64,000 nt of DNA, taken from assembly GCA_963721435.1 (NCBI GenBank), contig CAVRJC010000006.1, forward strand, positions 310,001 to 374,000. Direction: 5' to 3'. Numbering within the stretch: the first letter of the stretch is position 1; the number at the start of each line of letters is the position of its first letter. The translations under genes were made by a program, and so were the position numbers. Origin of the DNA: CAVRJC01 sp963721435 (GTDB lineage Bacteria; Actinomycetota; Acidimicrobiia; IMCC26256; DASPTH01). The notes under the pieces were generated by a model that saw only the letters and a program-made list of their open reading frames with translations, searched no databases and was not told where the DNA came from. This document shows, piece by piece, positions 48,893 to 57,701 of this stretch.

Positions 48893-49497
48893 GACGGCTC
48901 CCACGACGCGAAGCCCCGCAGCAACGTGAGCCCGAGCTCGCCGCTCTTCTCCGCGTGGAACTGCGTCGCGATCACGTTGTCGCGCGCGACGACGGAGCAG
49001 AACTCGGTGGTGTACGTGGTGACGCCCAGCGCGTCGGCGGGCTCCGTGGGCGCGCAGTAGTAGGAGTTCACGAAGTAGAAGTGGCCCTCGTCGGGGAGCG
49101 CCCGCGTCACGGGGTGCTCGCGCGTGAACCGCACGGAGTTCCAGCCGATCTGCGGCACGCGGTCGGTGAGCGGGAACCGCCGCACGGTGCCCGGCACCCA
49201 TCCCAGGCATTGCGTGTCGCCCTCTTCGCTGTGGTCGAAGAGCACCTGCAGGCCGATGCAGATCCCCAGGAACGGGACGCGGTCGGTGCGCACGCGTGCG
49301 GCCAGCGCGTCGACGAGGCCCTGATCCGCGAGCGAGTCGATGGTGGCGCGCGCCGCGCCGACACCGGGGAGCACGATGCGCTCCGCGGTCGCGACCGCTT
49401 CGGGCGTGCTCACGAGGCGGCACGCGAGCCCCAGGTGCTCGAGGGCGTACACCACGCTCGGCGCGTTGCCGGCGCGGTAGTCGATGACGTCGATCAC
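48886..49497 (-). CDS. hisH: HisH-type glutamine amidotransferase subunit
   Basis: A 203-residue class I glutaminase. It starts IDVIDYRAGNAPSVVYALEHLG (HisH-like) and keeps PGVGAA, the nucleophile Cys80 in FLGICIGLQVLF, and His181 and Glu183 in ATQFHAEKSG. Thus the ammonia-producing triad is complete. It supplies ammonia through the HisF barrel encoded immediately downstream with overlap. The oxyanion and interface loops differ somewhat from typical HisH, in line with a specialised pair. Confidence 0.8.
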   Translation of the reverse strand: MIDVIDYRAGNAPSVVYALEHLGLACRLVSTPEAVATAERIVLPGVGAARATIDSLADQGLVDALAARVRTDRVPFLGICIGLQVLFDHSEEGDTQCLGWVPGTVRRFPLTDRVPQIGWNSVRFTREHPVTRALPDEGHFYFVNSYYCAPTEPADALGVTTYTTEFCSVVARDNVIATQFHAEKSGELGLTLLRGFASWEPSC

Positions 49498-49571
49498 CGG
49501 CGTCCTTTCTGGTCGCTCAAGGCTCGGCAGGATACCTGCCTCGCTTCCTTTCGCTCCCTACGCTTTCGCGC

Positions 49572-50771
49572 TTGCCCCACGTCATCGCGTACGCCGACGG
49601 GCCGGGCGCGTCCACCCTTGCGCCGCAGCACGTCGCCGAGCTCGCGGCGGTCGACGGCGACTGGTCGCTGCTGTTCGGCTTCATGCCCGACCCCGCACCG
49701 GAGTGGCTTGCCGACCTTCCTGTCGGTTCGGGTGTCACCATGCTCGGTGGGTACGCGCTCGCCGACGCGCTCGCAGGCGGCCAGGTGGACCTGCTCCCCG
49801 TTCGCCTGTCGGCGATGCCAAAGCTTCTCGCCACCGAGCTGCGTCCTGACGTCACCGTCGTCGTCGGCATCCGGCGGGGGAACGCGCTCGCGTTCCGGGC
49901 CAACCCGGGGTGGGGTCACGCGGCGGCACGTCACGCGCGCGCGGTCGTCGTCGAGCTCGACGAAGACGCGCCCGACCTCGGCGCGCCCGAGATCCCCGGC
50001 AACGTCGTCGCGGTCGTGCCCGGCGCGCGGCCACTCGTCGCGCCCGACCCCATCACTCCGACCGCCGCCGACATCGCCATCGCCGAGCACGTCGCTTCGC
50101 TCGTGCCCGCGGGCGCGACGGTGCAGCACGGACCCGGTGGCATCGGCGACGCGGTGATGCGCGCGCTGCGCGAGCCCGTGCACTTCCTCTCCGGTCTCGC
50201 CGGCGACTCGCTGGTCGCGCTCGACGCGCGCGGGCTGCTCGACCGCCCGGCTGAGGCCGCGTACCTCTGGGGCGGCGACGATCTCGTCGCGATGGCCGTC
50301 GACGGCCGGCTCCGGCTCGTCGCCGTCGAGCACACGCACGACATCGGACGGCTGGCGCGGATCCCGCGGTTCGTCGCCTGCAACACCGCGCTGCAGGTGG
50401 GGCTCGACGGCGCGGTCAACGTCGAGCGGGTCGGGGCCCGTGTCGTCGCCGGCATCGGCGGCCACGCCGACTTCTCGATCGCGGCGTCGTTGTCGGAGGG
50501 AGGCCGGTCGATCGTCGCGCTCCGGGCTGCGCGCGGGGAGCGGTCGGCGATCGTGCCCCGCCTCGACGTCGTGTCGACGCCTCGCTGCGACATCGACTTC
50601 GTGGTGACCGAGCACGGTATCGCCGACCTGCGGGCCAAGGGCGACGCCGCACGCGCGGACGCGCTCGTCGCGGTCGCGGCGCCCGAGCACCGCGACGCGC
50701 TCGCGGATCTCACGGAGCGTGAATCAACTCGACGGACTCAGGCTCAACCGCGTTCGGGATCGCTCCGATGA
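49572..50771 (+). CDS. Acetyl-CoA hydrolase/CoA-transferase family protein
   Basis: A 399-residue protein of the acetyl-CoA hydrolase/4-hydroxybutyrate CoA-transferase type. GPGGIGDAVM is the conserved CoA-binding glycine segment, HFLSGLAGDSLVAL follows, and VVTEHGIADLRAKGDAARADALVAVAAPEHRDAL is the C-terminal signature (read in parts). Such enzymes move CoA between short acyl groups. The N-terminal half is shorter than in enzymes from clostridia. Start TTG 49572 is uncertain. The stop overlaps the ATG of the next gene. Confidence 0.78.
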   Translation: MPHVIAYADGPGASTLAPQHVAELAAVDGDWSLLFGFMPDPAPEWLADLPVGSGVTMLGGYALADALAGGQVDLLPVRLSAMPKLLATELRPDVTVVVGIRRGNALAFRANPGWGHAAARHARAVVVELDEDAPDLGAPEIPGNVVAVVPGARPLVAPDPITPTAADIAIAEHVASLVPAGATVQHGPGGIGDAVMRALREPVHFLSGLAGDSLVALDARGLLDRPAEAAYLWGGDDLVAMAVDGRLRLVAVEHTHDIGRLARIPRFVACNTALQVGLDGAVNVERVGARVVAGIGGHADFSIAASLSEGGRSIVALRAARGERSAIVPRLDVVSTPRCDIDFVVTEHGIADLRAKGDAARADALVAVAAPEHRDALADLTERESTRRTQAQPRSGSLR

Positions 50772-52279
50772 CGAGAGAGATGCGTTCGCACCGGCTTGGC
50801 CAAGGAAGGCGGTTGGCCGCTGCCCTCGTGCTGATCCTCGGGCTCGGCGCGCTCGCGGGCTGCGTGCCGTCGCCGTCGGACGGATCGCCCGGATCGCCGG
50901 GCGTGCCGGTCATCGGGCTGTCGCGCCTCACGCCCGAGCAGCTCGTGGCCTACTACAACTCGCGTAGCCATCCCGCGTACGGCGCACAGGACGTGAGTCT
51001 CGAAGACCTCGCGCGGATGTTCGTCGACGAGGGCAACCGGTACCAGGTGCGCGGCGACATCGCGTTCGCGCAGGCGATCATCGAGACGTCGTGGTTCAAC
51101 TACCCCGACTGCGACGGCTGCCTCCTGCACCCCGACAGCCACAACTACGCGGGCATCGGCGCGTGCGAGACGTGCGGGAACGGCCACAGCTTCAGCACGC
51201 CGCTCGCCGGTGTGCGCGCGCAGATCCAATTGCTGCGCAACATGGCCGACGCGGGATCGCTCGTCGGCACCATCCCCGACCCGCCCGTGCCCGAGCTGTG
51301 GGGGCTCGACCCGGCCGCCGCGGCGTGGAGCTTCGACCACTACCACCTCAAGGGCAAGGCGCCGTTGTGGAACGACATGACCGGTGTGTGGGCGAGCTCG
51401 CCGACGTACGCGAGCACGATCCTCGGCGTCTACAACCAGATGCTCGTCTTCAGCGGCCTGCCGGGCCAGTGCCCGGGCGACGGCCTGACGTTCGGGCCTC
51501 TCGTCGCCGCCGGCCCGTGCCCCGTGAGCATCCGCCAGCCTGGTCGGGCGATGGCGACCACGTTCTCCGACGGCCTCTACGTCGTCAACGGCAACGGCAA
51601 CGTCCTGACCTACGGCGGCGCGCCCAACTACGGCTCGCCGACGTTCGGCTCCGACTGGGCGCGTGACATCGCGGTGATGCCCGACGGCGACGGCTACGTG
51701 GTGCTGAGCGCCGACGGCCACCTCTACCGCTACGGCAGCGCGGCGTCGCCCGCGACGTTGGGGTTGCTCGCCGAGCCGCCGTGGGAGTGGGGCGCCGACG
51801 TCGCGCGCTCGCTCGCGATCACGCCCGACGGCAAGGGCCTCCTGATCCTGAACGCCAATGGCGACGTCTACAAGGCGGGCAGCGCGGCGTCGGGCCCCCT
51901 CGGAGCGCTCGGGTCGCCGGCCGTCGGCGACAGCGGCCGCGCCATCGCAGTGATGCCCGACAGCCTCGGGTATGTCGTGCTCGACTCGTGGGGCCACGTG
52001 TGGAAGTACGGGAGCGCGGAGTCCGGGTACGTGGGCAGCGCCGAGACGCCGATCTGGTACTTCACCGACACCGCACGCGACATCGTGATCTCGTCGTGGA
52101 TGGGCGTCGGATTCGGCTACTACGTCGTCGACGGCAACGGGCGGGTGTGGAACGGCGGCGTCGTGCCTGCGGTCGCGAACGCCGGGGTGGTCGGCGCCGA
52201 CCGCTTCCGGTCGATCACCTACCGCTTCGGGAAGCCGTACGCGCTCCGAAACGACGGCGTCGCCTTCACGACGAAGTAG
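50768..52279 (+). CDS. Lipoprotein with glucosaminidase domain and beta-propeller-like repeats
   Basis: A 503-residue exported protein. A basic N-terminus and hydrophobic stretch end in the lipobox LAGC with Cys32, so it is expected to be a membrane lipoprotein. Residues about 55-235 form a mannosyl-glycoprotein endo-glucosaminidase-like (lysozyme superfamily) domain: DIAFAQAIIETSWFNY carries the likely catalytic glutamate, and HNYAGIGAC follows. Residues 260-503 hold five repeats of the pattern G-Y-V-V-x-x-x-G-x-V-x-x-Y-G, resembling a propeller or wall-binding module. It probably cuts peptidoglycan glycan strands. Confidence 0.75.
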   Translation: MTREMRSHRLGQGRRLAAALVLILGLGALAGCVPSPSDGSPGSPGVPVIGLSRLTPEQLVAYYNSRSHPAYGAQDVSLEDLARMFVDEGNRYQVRGDIAFAQAIIETSWFNYPDCDGCLLHPDSHNYAGIGACETCGNGHSFSTPLAGVRAQIQLLRNMADAGSLVGTIPDPPVPELWGLDPAAAAWSFDHYHLKGKAPLWNDMTGVWASSPTYASTILGVYNQMLVFSGLPGQCPGDGLTFGPLVAAGPCPVSIRQPGRAMATTFSDGLYVVNGNGNVLTYGGAPNYGSPTFGSDWARDIAVMPDGDGYVVLSADGHLYRYGSAASPATLGLLAEPPWEWGADVARSLAITPDGKGLLILNANGDVYKAGSAASGPLGALGSPAVGDSGRAIAVMPDSLGYVVLDSWGHVWKYGSAESGYVGSAETPIWYFTDTARDIVISSWMGVGFGYYVVDGNGRVWNGGVVPAVANAGVVGADRFRSITYRFGKPYALRNDGVAFTTK

Positions 52280-52298
52280 GCGGGCGTCGGTACCCGCG

Positions 52299-53387
52299 TC
52301 AGAGGACGACGACGGAGCGCAGCACCTCGCCGCGCTCCATCTTGTGGAACGCGTCCTCGATGTCGTCGAGGGCGATGGTCTCGCTCACGAAGCGCTCGAG
52401 GTCGAGTCTTCCACTCAAATAGAGGTCGATGAGCATCGGGAAGTCGCGTGACGGGAGGCAGTCGCCGTACCAGCTCGGCTTGAGCGCGCCGCCGCGACCG
52501 AAGAACTCGATCATCGGCAGCTCGATGCGCATCGACGGATCGGGTACGCCCACCTGCACGACAGTGCCTGCGAGGTCGCGCGCGTAGAACGCCTGCTCGA
52601 GAACCTCGGGGCGACCGACCGCTTCGATGCACACATCGGCGCCGTGGCCCTCGGTCAACGCGCGGATCGCTTCGACGGGATCGGTATCGCGTGAGTTGAC
52701 GGTGTGGGTCGCGCCGAACTCGCGCGCCCATGCGAGCTTGCGCTCGTCGATGTCGACGCCGATGATCGGGTTCGCCCCCGCGAGCCGCGCACCCGCGATC
52801 GCGGCGTTGCCGACCCCGCCGCACCCGAACACCGCGATGCTGTCGCCTCGCCCGACTTCGCCGGTGTACATCGCGGCACCGAGGCCGGCCATCACACCGC
52901 AGCCGAGCAGGCCCGCGACCTCGGGCCGCGCCTGCGGATCGACCTTGGTGGCCTGCCCGGCGGCGACGAGGGTCTGCTCGGCGAACGCGCCGATGCCGAG
53001 CGCGGGGGAGAGGGGCGTGCCGTTGGCGAGTGTCATCTTCTGCGCCGCGTTGTGGGTGGCGAAGCAGTACCAGGGGCGACCGCGCTTGCACGCGCGGCAG
53101 TTGCCGCACACTGCGCGCCAGTTGAGGATCACGAAGTCACCGGGCGCCACGCCGTCGACGTCGCCGCCGACCGACTCGACGATCCCTGCGGCCTCGTGGC
53201 CGAGGAGGAACGGGAAGTCGTCGTTGATCGCACCCTCGCGGTAGTGGAGGTCGGTGTGGCACACGCCGCACGCCTGGACCTGCACCCGCACCTCACCCGG
53301 GCCCGGGTCGGGCACGATGATCTCGCGCACCTCGACCGGGGCACCCTTGTCACTCGCGATCACACCGCGTACGTGAGCTGCACTCAT
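52299..53387 (-). CDS. S-(hydroxymethyl)mycothiol dehydrogenase
   Basis: A 362-residue zinc-dependent medium-chain alcohol dehydrogenase. QACGVCHTDLHYREG and LLGHEAAGIVESVG carry catalytic zinc ligands, CGNCRACKRGRPWYC the structural zinc cysteines, and GCGGVGNAAIAGARLAGA the NAD-binding motif. HNAAQKMTL, GIGAFAEQTLVAAGQ and SWYGDCLPSRDFPML match the mycothiol-dependent formaldehyde dehydrogenase (MscR/FadH) subgroup. It oxidises the mycothiol-formaldehyde adduct, so the organism probably makes mycothiol. It is transcribed alone. Confidence 0.86.
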   Translation of the reverse strand: MSAAHVRGVIASDKGAPVEVREIIVPDPGPGEVRVQVQACGVCHTDLHYREGAINDDFPFLLGHEAAGIVESVGGDVDGVAPGDFVILNWRAVCGNCRACKRGRPWYCFATHNAAQKMTLANGTPLSPALGIGAFAEQTLVAAGQATKVDPQARPEVAGLLGCGVMAGLGAAMYTGEVGRGDSIAVFGCGGVGNAAIAGARLAGANPIIGVDIDERKLAWAREFGATHTVNSRDTDPVEAIRALTEGHGADVCIEAVGRPEVLEQAFYARDLAGTVVQVGVPDPSMRIELPMIEFFGRGGALKPSWYGDCLPSRDFPMLIDLYLSGRLDLERFVSETIALDDIEDAFHKMERGEVLRSVVVL

Positions 53388-53468
53388 GACTCGTTCCCCG
53401 CTCTCGGCCTTCGACCGGGCCGCACTACTCCCCGTTGGGCGCGCCGGCTCGCTGCGCTCGCCTCTGGT

Positions 53469-54197
53469 CTAGCCGAAGCGCAGGACGGCTCGCACCGGCC
53501 GGTGGTCGGAGCCCACGTCGGGCAGCACCGCGCCGCGCACGATGTGCGTGTCGGGTCGCACGAGGATGTGGTCGATCTGGCTGTGCGGTCGGCTCGCCGG
53601 CCAGCTGCGGCCGCGCACGGCGCGCTTCCAGCCCCGCAGGAACGTCACCACGCCGGGGCCCCAGAAGTTGTGGTCGCCCGCGACGATCGCAGGACGGCCG
53701 GGTGGTGGGAGCTGCGGGAGCAGCCGCGACATCTGGATCGGCGGCCCGTGGGGGAGCCGCGACGTGAGGTGCACCCCGATGAGGTCGACGGCGGTCCCGT
53801 CGACATCGAGCTCGACGTGCAGCGCGCCCCGCTCGCGTGCGGGATCGGCGAAGACCTTCCCGACGGGGAGCTTGCCGACGCGCGTCGACGGCACGCGGCT
53901 CAGGATCGCGATGCCGGTGGTGCCGGTGGCGGCGGGGTCGGTGTCGGAGAGCTGCGGCCATGGATCGAGCTTCACCCGCCCCAGCGGGAGCTCGTGGAGC
54001 TGCATCCCGAGCTCGGCCGCCACCTTCTGTGCCGCAGCCGGTTCGTCGTCGGGGATGAACGACTCCTGGACCACGATCACGTCGGCATCGCCGAAGCCGC
54101 GCAGCACCTCGACGAGGTCGTACGGCGCGCAGCGACCGTCGCGACGGGGTTGGAGCCCCGCGTGCGCGTTGAAGCTGACGATCGTGAGCTGCGGCAT
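53469..54197 (-). CDS. Endonuclease/exonuclease/phosphatase family protein
   Basis: A 242-residue EEP-fold hydrolase. TIVSFNAHAG near the start has the metal-binding asparagine, VIVVQESF the catalytic glutamate, AIVAGDHNFWG the D-x-N pair, and GSDHRPVRAVL the C-terminal S-D-H motif. Substrates of this superfamily range from DNA to phospholipids and cannot be predicted. ATG 54197 was chosen because it lies directly before the first strand. It is followed, downstream, by the 16-base repeated element overlapping its stop codon. Confidence 0.8.
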   Translation of the reverse strand: MPQLTIVSFNAHAGLQPRRDGRCAPYDLVEVLRGFGDADVIVVQESFIPDDEPAAAQKVAAELGMQLHELPLGRVKLDPWPQLSDTDPAATGTTGIAILSRVPSTRVGKLPVGKVFADPARERGALHVELDVDGTAVDLIGVHLTSRLPHGPPIQMSRLLPQLPPPGRPAIVAGDHNFWGPGVVTFLRGWKRAVRGRSWPASRPHSQIDHILVRPDTHIVRGAVLPDVGSDHRPVRAVLRFG

Positions 54198-54249
54198 CGT
54201 GGCCAGGATACGGGTGCGAGGAGCGAGCGCCGGCGCGAGCGACCCGATA

Positions 54250-55558
54250 TCAGGCAGCCGGCAGGTGCACGACGAACCGGGCACCGCCGATGGGTGCGTC
54301 GTCGATGGTGACGGCGCCACCGTGCTGCTCGACGATCGCCTTCACGATCGCGAGGCCGATGCCGAGCCCGCCGGCGTCGCGTGCACGACCGTCGTCGAGC
54401 CGGGTGAAGCGCTCGAACACGCGCTCGCGATCGTCGGGATCGATACCCGGTCCGTCGTCGTCCACCGTGAGCTCGACGGTCGCGTCGGCGGTCTGCAGCG
54501 AGAGCTCGACCCGGGTCTGCGCGTGCCGGCTCGCGTTGTCGACCAGGTTGCGCACGAGGCGCGAGAGCTGGTCGCGCCGCCCGTGCACCCGACCCGCCGA
54601 CACGCGAGTCGCGTCGACGTGAACGGCGTGGGGCTGCAGCGTCTCGTCGAGCACGAGCTCGTCGAGGTCGACCTCGGGGAGCGATGCCAGCGGCTCGTCG
54701 CCCTGGCTCTCGTCGAGCCGGGCGAGCTCGAGCAGCTCGCTGACGGTGTCTTCCATGCGCTGGTCTTCGGCGAGCGCGCGGCGCGCCACCGCGGGCCAGT
54801 CGGCGCGATCCGAGTTGCGCAACGCGACCTCGAGGTTGGCGCGGATCGACGCGAGCGGGCTTCGCAGCTCGTGCGAGGCGTCGCTCACGAACTGCCGCTG
54901 TCGCTGCGACGACAGCTCGAGCCGATCGAGCATCGCGTTCATCGTGTGCGCGAGCCGGCCGACTTCGTCGTCGGTGCCGGGCTCGGGGACACGACGGTGG
55001 ATGGTGGATCCCGTGATCGAAGCCGCTTGGAGGCGGATCAGCTCGACCGGCCGCAACGCGCGTCCCGCGAAGTACCACACCGCGAACGCGACGAGCAGCA
55101 CGAGGAGTGGTACGACCACGTACATCACGGTCGTCAGGTTGTCGACCGTCGTGTTGACTTCCGCGACCGACTGCTGGGCGACGAGCGTGATGTTGCCCGC
55201 GGCCGTCTTGATCTCTCGCTGCGCGGCGATGCCGTTGTTCTGCGGCGGCGTCGGTCGGCAGTGCAGGAGGGGATCGCCGGGCACGAAGTAGCAGTACGCG
55301 TTGGGCGAGTCTCCCGCGCGGCGCGTTCAGCGCCCCGTTGTCGATCGAAGCCTGCAGCTGGTCGAGCTGCTGTTGGTTGGTCTCGCCGATGCGGTCCACG
55401 AGGTTGTTGTGGACCACTCGCACGAGGCCGAAGGCCGCGGCGCTGAAGGCGATCGCGAACACGAGCGCGGAGACCAGTGTGAGCCGCCACCGTACGGTTC
55501 GAGGCCAGAAGTGGAACCGGCGACGCGGCGTGCTGCCCGCGCCGGGCTCGTCGCTCAC
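54250..55558 (-). CDS. Membrane sensor histidine kinase, frame broken near 55310
   Basis: The N-terminus from GTG 55558 gives a membrane helix (LTLVSALVFAIAFSAAAFGLV) and the start of a sensor domain; near 55305-55320, in a CGCGCGGCGCG stretch, one indel is needed to reach the second part. That part has a second membrane helix (VMYVVVPLLVLLVAFAVWYF), a HAMP domain, the DHp motif FVSDASHELRSPLASIR and the ATPase boxes LVRNLVDNASRHA, DDDGPGIDP and GGLGIGLAIVKAI. It is of the MprB/CutS type and is coupled to its regulator by a 4-base overlap, which argues for a working gene. Confidence 0.82.
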
Positions 55559-56229
55559 TGCTCCGGCACCAACCGGTAGCCGGCGCCGCGCACGGTCTGG
55601 ATGGTCTCGACGCCGAAGGGCTGGTCGATCTTCTTGCGCAGGTAGCCGACGTACACCTCGACCACGTTCGGGTCGCCGGCGAAGTCGATGCCCCACACGT
55701 GGTCGAGGATCTCGGCCTTCGACGCGACGTTGCCGTCCTTGCGCATGAGGAACTCGAGCAGCGCGAACTCGCGCGCGGTCAGCCGGATGTCGGCCTCGCC
55801 GCGCCGGACCCGCCGGGTGCCGGGGTCGAGCTCGAGGCCGCCGACGGTGAGCGCGTTCGGGCGTGGCGGCGCGCCGCGCCGGATGAGCGCGCGCAGGCGC
55901 GCGAGCAGCACGACGAACGAGAACGGCTTGGACAGGAAGTCGTCGGCGCCGGTGTCGAGCGCCTCGGCCTCGTCGTACTCGCCGTCCTTGGCGGTGAGGA
56001 TCAGGATGGGCGTCCAGATGCCGTCGTCCCGCAGCGCGCGGCACACCTTGTAGCCGTGGATGCCGGGCAGCAGGATGTCGAGGACGATGGCGTCGTAGGA
56101 GCCTTCGCGGGCGCGCCAGAGGCCGTCGTTGCCGTCGTGGGAGATGTCGACGTCGAAGCCCTCGGCGGTGAGGCCGTCGGCGACGGCGGCGGCGAGGAGC
56201 TCTTCGTCCTCGACGACCAGAATTCGCAT
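55555..56229 (-). CDS. OmpR-family response regulator
   Basis: A 224-residue regulator. The receiver has the acidic pair VEDEE, phospho-acceptor Asp51 in IVLDILLPGIHG, and the conserved lysine in FLSKPFSF. The C-terminal winged helix includes LTAREFALLEFLMRKDGNVASK and VEVYVGYLRKKID. It is the partner of the downstream membrane kinase, whose GTG overlaps its stop (GTGA). ATG 56229 fits the usual MRILVVEDE start. A 260-base divergent region separates it from the DEAD helicase gene. Confidence 0.9.
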   Translation of the reverse strand: MRILVVEDEELLAAAVADGLTAEGFDVDISHDGNDGLWRAREGSYDAIVLDILLPGIHGYKVCRALRDDGIWTPILILTAKDGEYDEAEALDTGADDFLSKPFSFVVLLARLRALIRRGAPPRPNALTVGGLELDPGTRRVRRGEADIRLTAREFALLEFLMRKDGNVASKAEILDHVWGIDFAGDPNVVEVYVGYLRKKIDQPFGVETIQTVRGAGYRLVPEQ

Positions 56230-56304
56230 ACCCGCATTGTGCCGGTTCGGGCGTGCGGGAGTGGCGACAGCCCTCAGGTGCCTCTCAGGGGTCCCTGGAG
56301 CGGG

Positions 56305-56310
56305 TAGAAT
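56305..56310 (+). promoter_or_regulatory. -10 box TAGAAT and long leader of the DEAD helicase gene
   Basis: TAGAAT is the best -10 match in the 56230-56489 interval. Use of it gives a leader of about 170 bases before ATG 56490. No convincing -35 box was found. No gene is seen in this interval. Confidence 0.35.
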
Positions 56311-56489
56311 GGGCGGTGCGAGCATCTTTGCGGAGCTCGCGGGTCAAGACTCACCGCTTGTCGTTGTCTGTTGTACAAGCAGAGCAGTACGGAAAGCCAC
56401 GAGGCTCGACCCACCGCCAGAACCCATGTGCGGGCGGGCGATTCCGACACTCATTGCGTACACACACGACGAAAGCGAGTACTTCCTCC

Positions 56490-57656
56490 ATGAATCCGAC
56501 CTTCGAGGGTCTCGGCCTTGCTGCCGACCTCGTCGATGCGCTCGCGCGCGAAGGCATCGACACCCCGTTCCCCATCCAGACGCTCACCATCCCCGACGCG
56601 CTCGCCGGCCACGACATCTGCGGCAAGGCCAAGACCGGCTCGGGCAAGACGCTCGCCTTCGGCCTCCCGCTCCTCGAGCGGGTCGGGAAGGCGAAGCCGG
56701 GCGCCCCGCGCGCCCTCATCCTCGTGCCCACCCGTGAGCTCGCCACCCAGGTCTGCGCGGCGCTCCGGGCACTCGGCAAGTCACGCGACCGCAACGTCAT
56801 CGCGGTCTACGGCGGCGTGTCGCTCGACCCGCAGATCTCCGCGCTGCAGAAGGGCGTCGACGTCGTCGTGGGCACCCCGGGCCGCCTCATCGACCTGATC
56901 GAGCGCCGGGAGCTGTCCGTCGCCGAGGTCGAAGTGCTCGTCGTCGACGAAGCCGACCGCATGGCCGACATGGGCTTCATGCCCCAGGTGCAGAAGATCC
57001 TGTATCGCATCGAGTCCGACCACCAGACGATGCTCTTCTCCGCCACGCTCGACGGCGCGGTCAAGCGCCTGGTCGACCGTTACATGCACGACGTGACGTA
57101 CTACGAGGTCGAAGAGACCGAGCCGACGGTCGAGCAGATGGATCATCTGTTCTTCGCCGTCCACCAGATGGACAAGGTGAAGGTCGCGGCGGCGATCGCG
57201 AACGGCGTCGACCGCACGCTGATCTTCATGCGCACGAAGCGGGGTGCCGACCGCCTGGTCATGCAGCTCGAGCGGGAGGGCGTCAAGGCGGGAGCGATCC
57301 ACGGCGATCTCCGTCAGGGCGCGCGTGAGAAGGCGCTCGCCGACTTCACGAGCGGCAAGGTCTCCGTGCTCGTCGCCACCGATGTCGCCGCGCGCGGCAT
57401 CCACGTCGACAGCGTCGACGTCGTCGTGCACTACGACCCCGCCGAAGACGACAAGGCGTACCTCCACCGCTCCGGGCGCACTGCGCGCGCAGGGGAGAGC
57501 GGCGTCGCCGTCACGCTCATGCTGTGGAACCAGGAGAACGACATCCGGATGGTGCAGCGCCGCCTGGGTCTCGCGATCCCGGTGGTCGAGGTCTTCTCCA
57601 ACGACCCGCGCCTCGCCGACCTCGCCGCCTGGGACAAGGAAGAAGCCGTCGCCTGA
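56490..57656 (+). CDS. DEAD-box RNA helicase
   Basis: A 388-residue helicase with all core motifs: Q motif GIDTPFPIQTLTIPDAL, motif I AKTGSGKT, Ia PTRELA, Ib TPGRL, II VVDEADRMADMGF, III SATLD, then in domain 2 LIFMRTKRGADRL, ATDVAARGIH and HRSGRTARAG. It ends shortly after domain 2, with no extended RNA-binding tail, like RhlE-type proteins. Such helicases remodel rRNA or mRNA, often at low temperature. A long leader precedes it, which is common in cold-induced helicase genes. Confidence 0.92.
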   Translation: MNPTFEGLGLAADLVDALAREGIDTPFPIQTLTIPDALAGHDICGKAKTGSGKTLAFGLPLLERVGKAKPGAPRALILVPTRELATQVCAALRALGKSRDRNVIAVYGGVSLDPQISALQKGVDVVVGTPGRLIDLIERRELSVAEVEVLVVDEADRMADMGFMPQVQKILYRIESDHQTMLFSATLDGAVKRLVDRYMHDVTYYEVEETEPTVEQMDHLFFAVHQMDKVKVAAAIANGVDRTLIFMRTKRGADRLVMQLEREGVKAGAIHGDLRQGAREKALADFTSGKVSVLVATDVAARGIHVDSVDVVVHYDPAEDDKAYLHRSGRTARAGESGVAVTLMLWNQENDIRMVQRRLGLAIPVVEVFSNDPRLADLAAWDKEEAVA

Positions 57657-57701
57657 CGGAATGACTGAAGCCCAGCGACTCGTCCGTGCCACCATGAAGG
57701 C

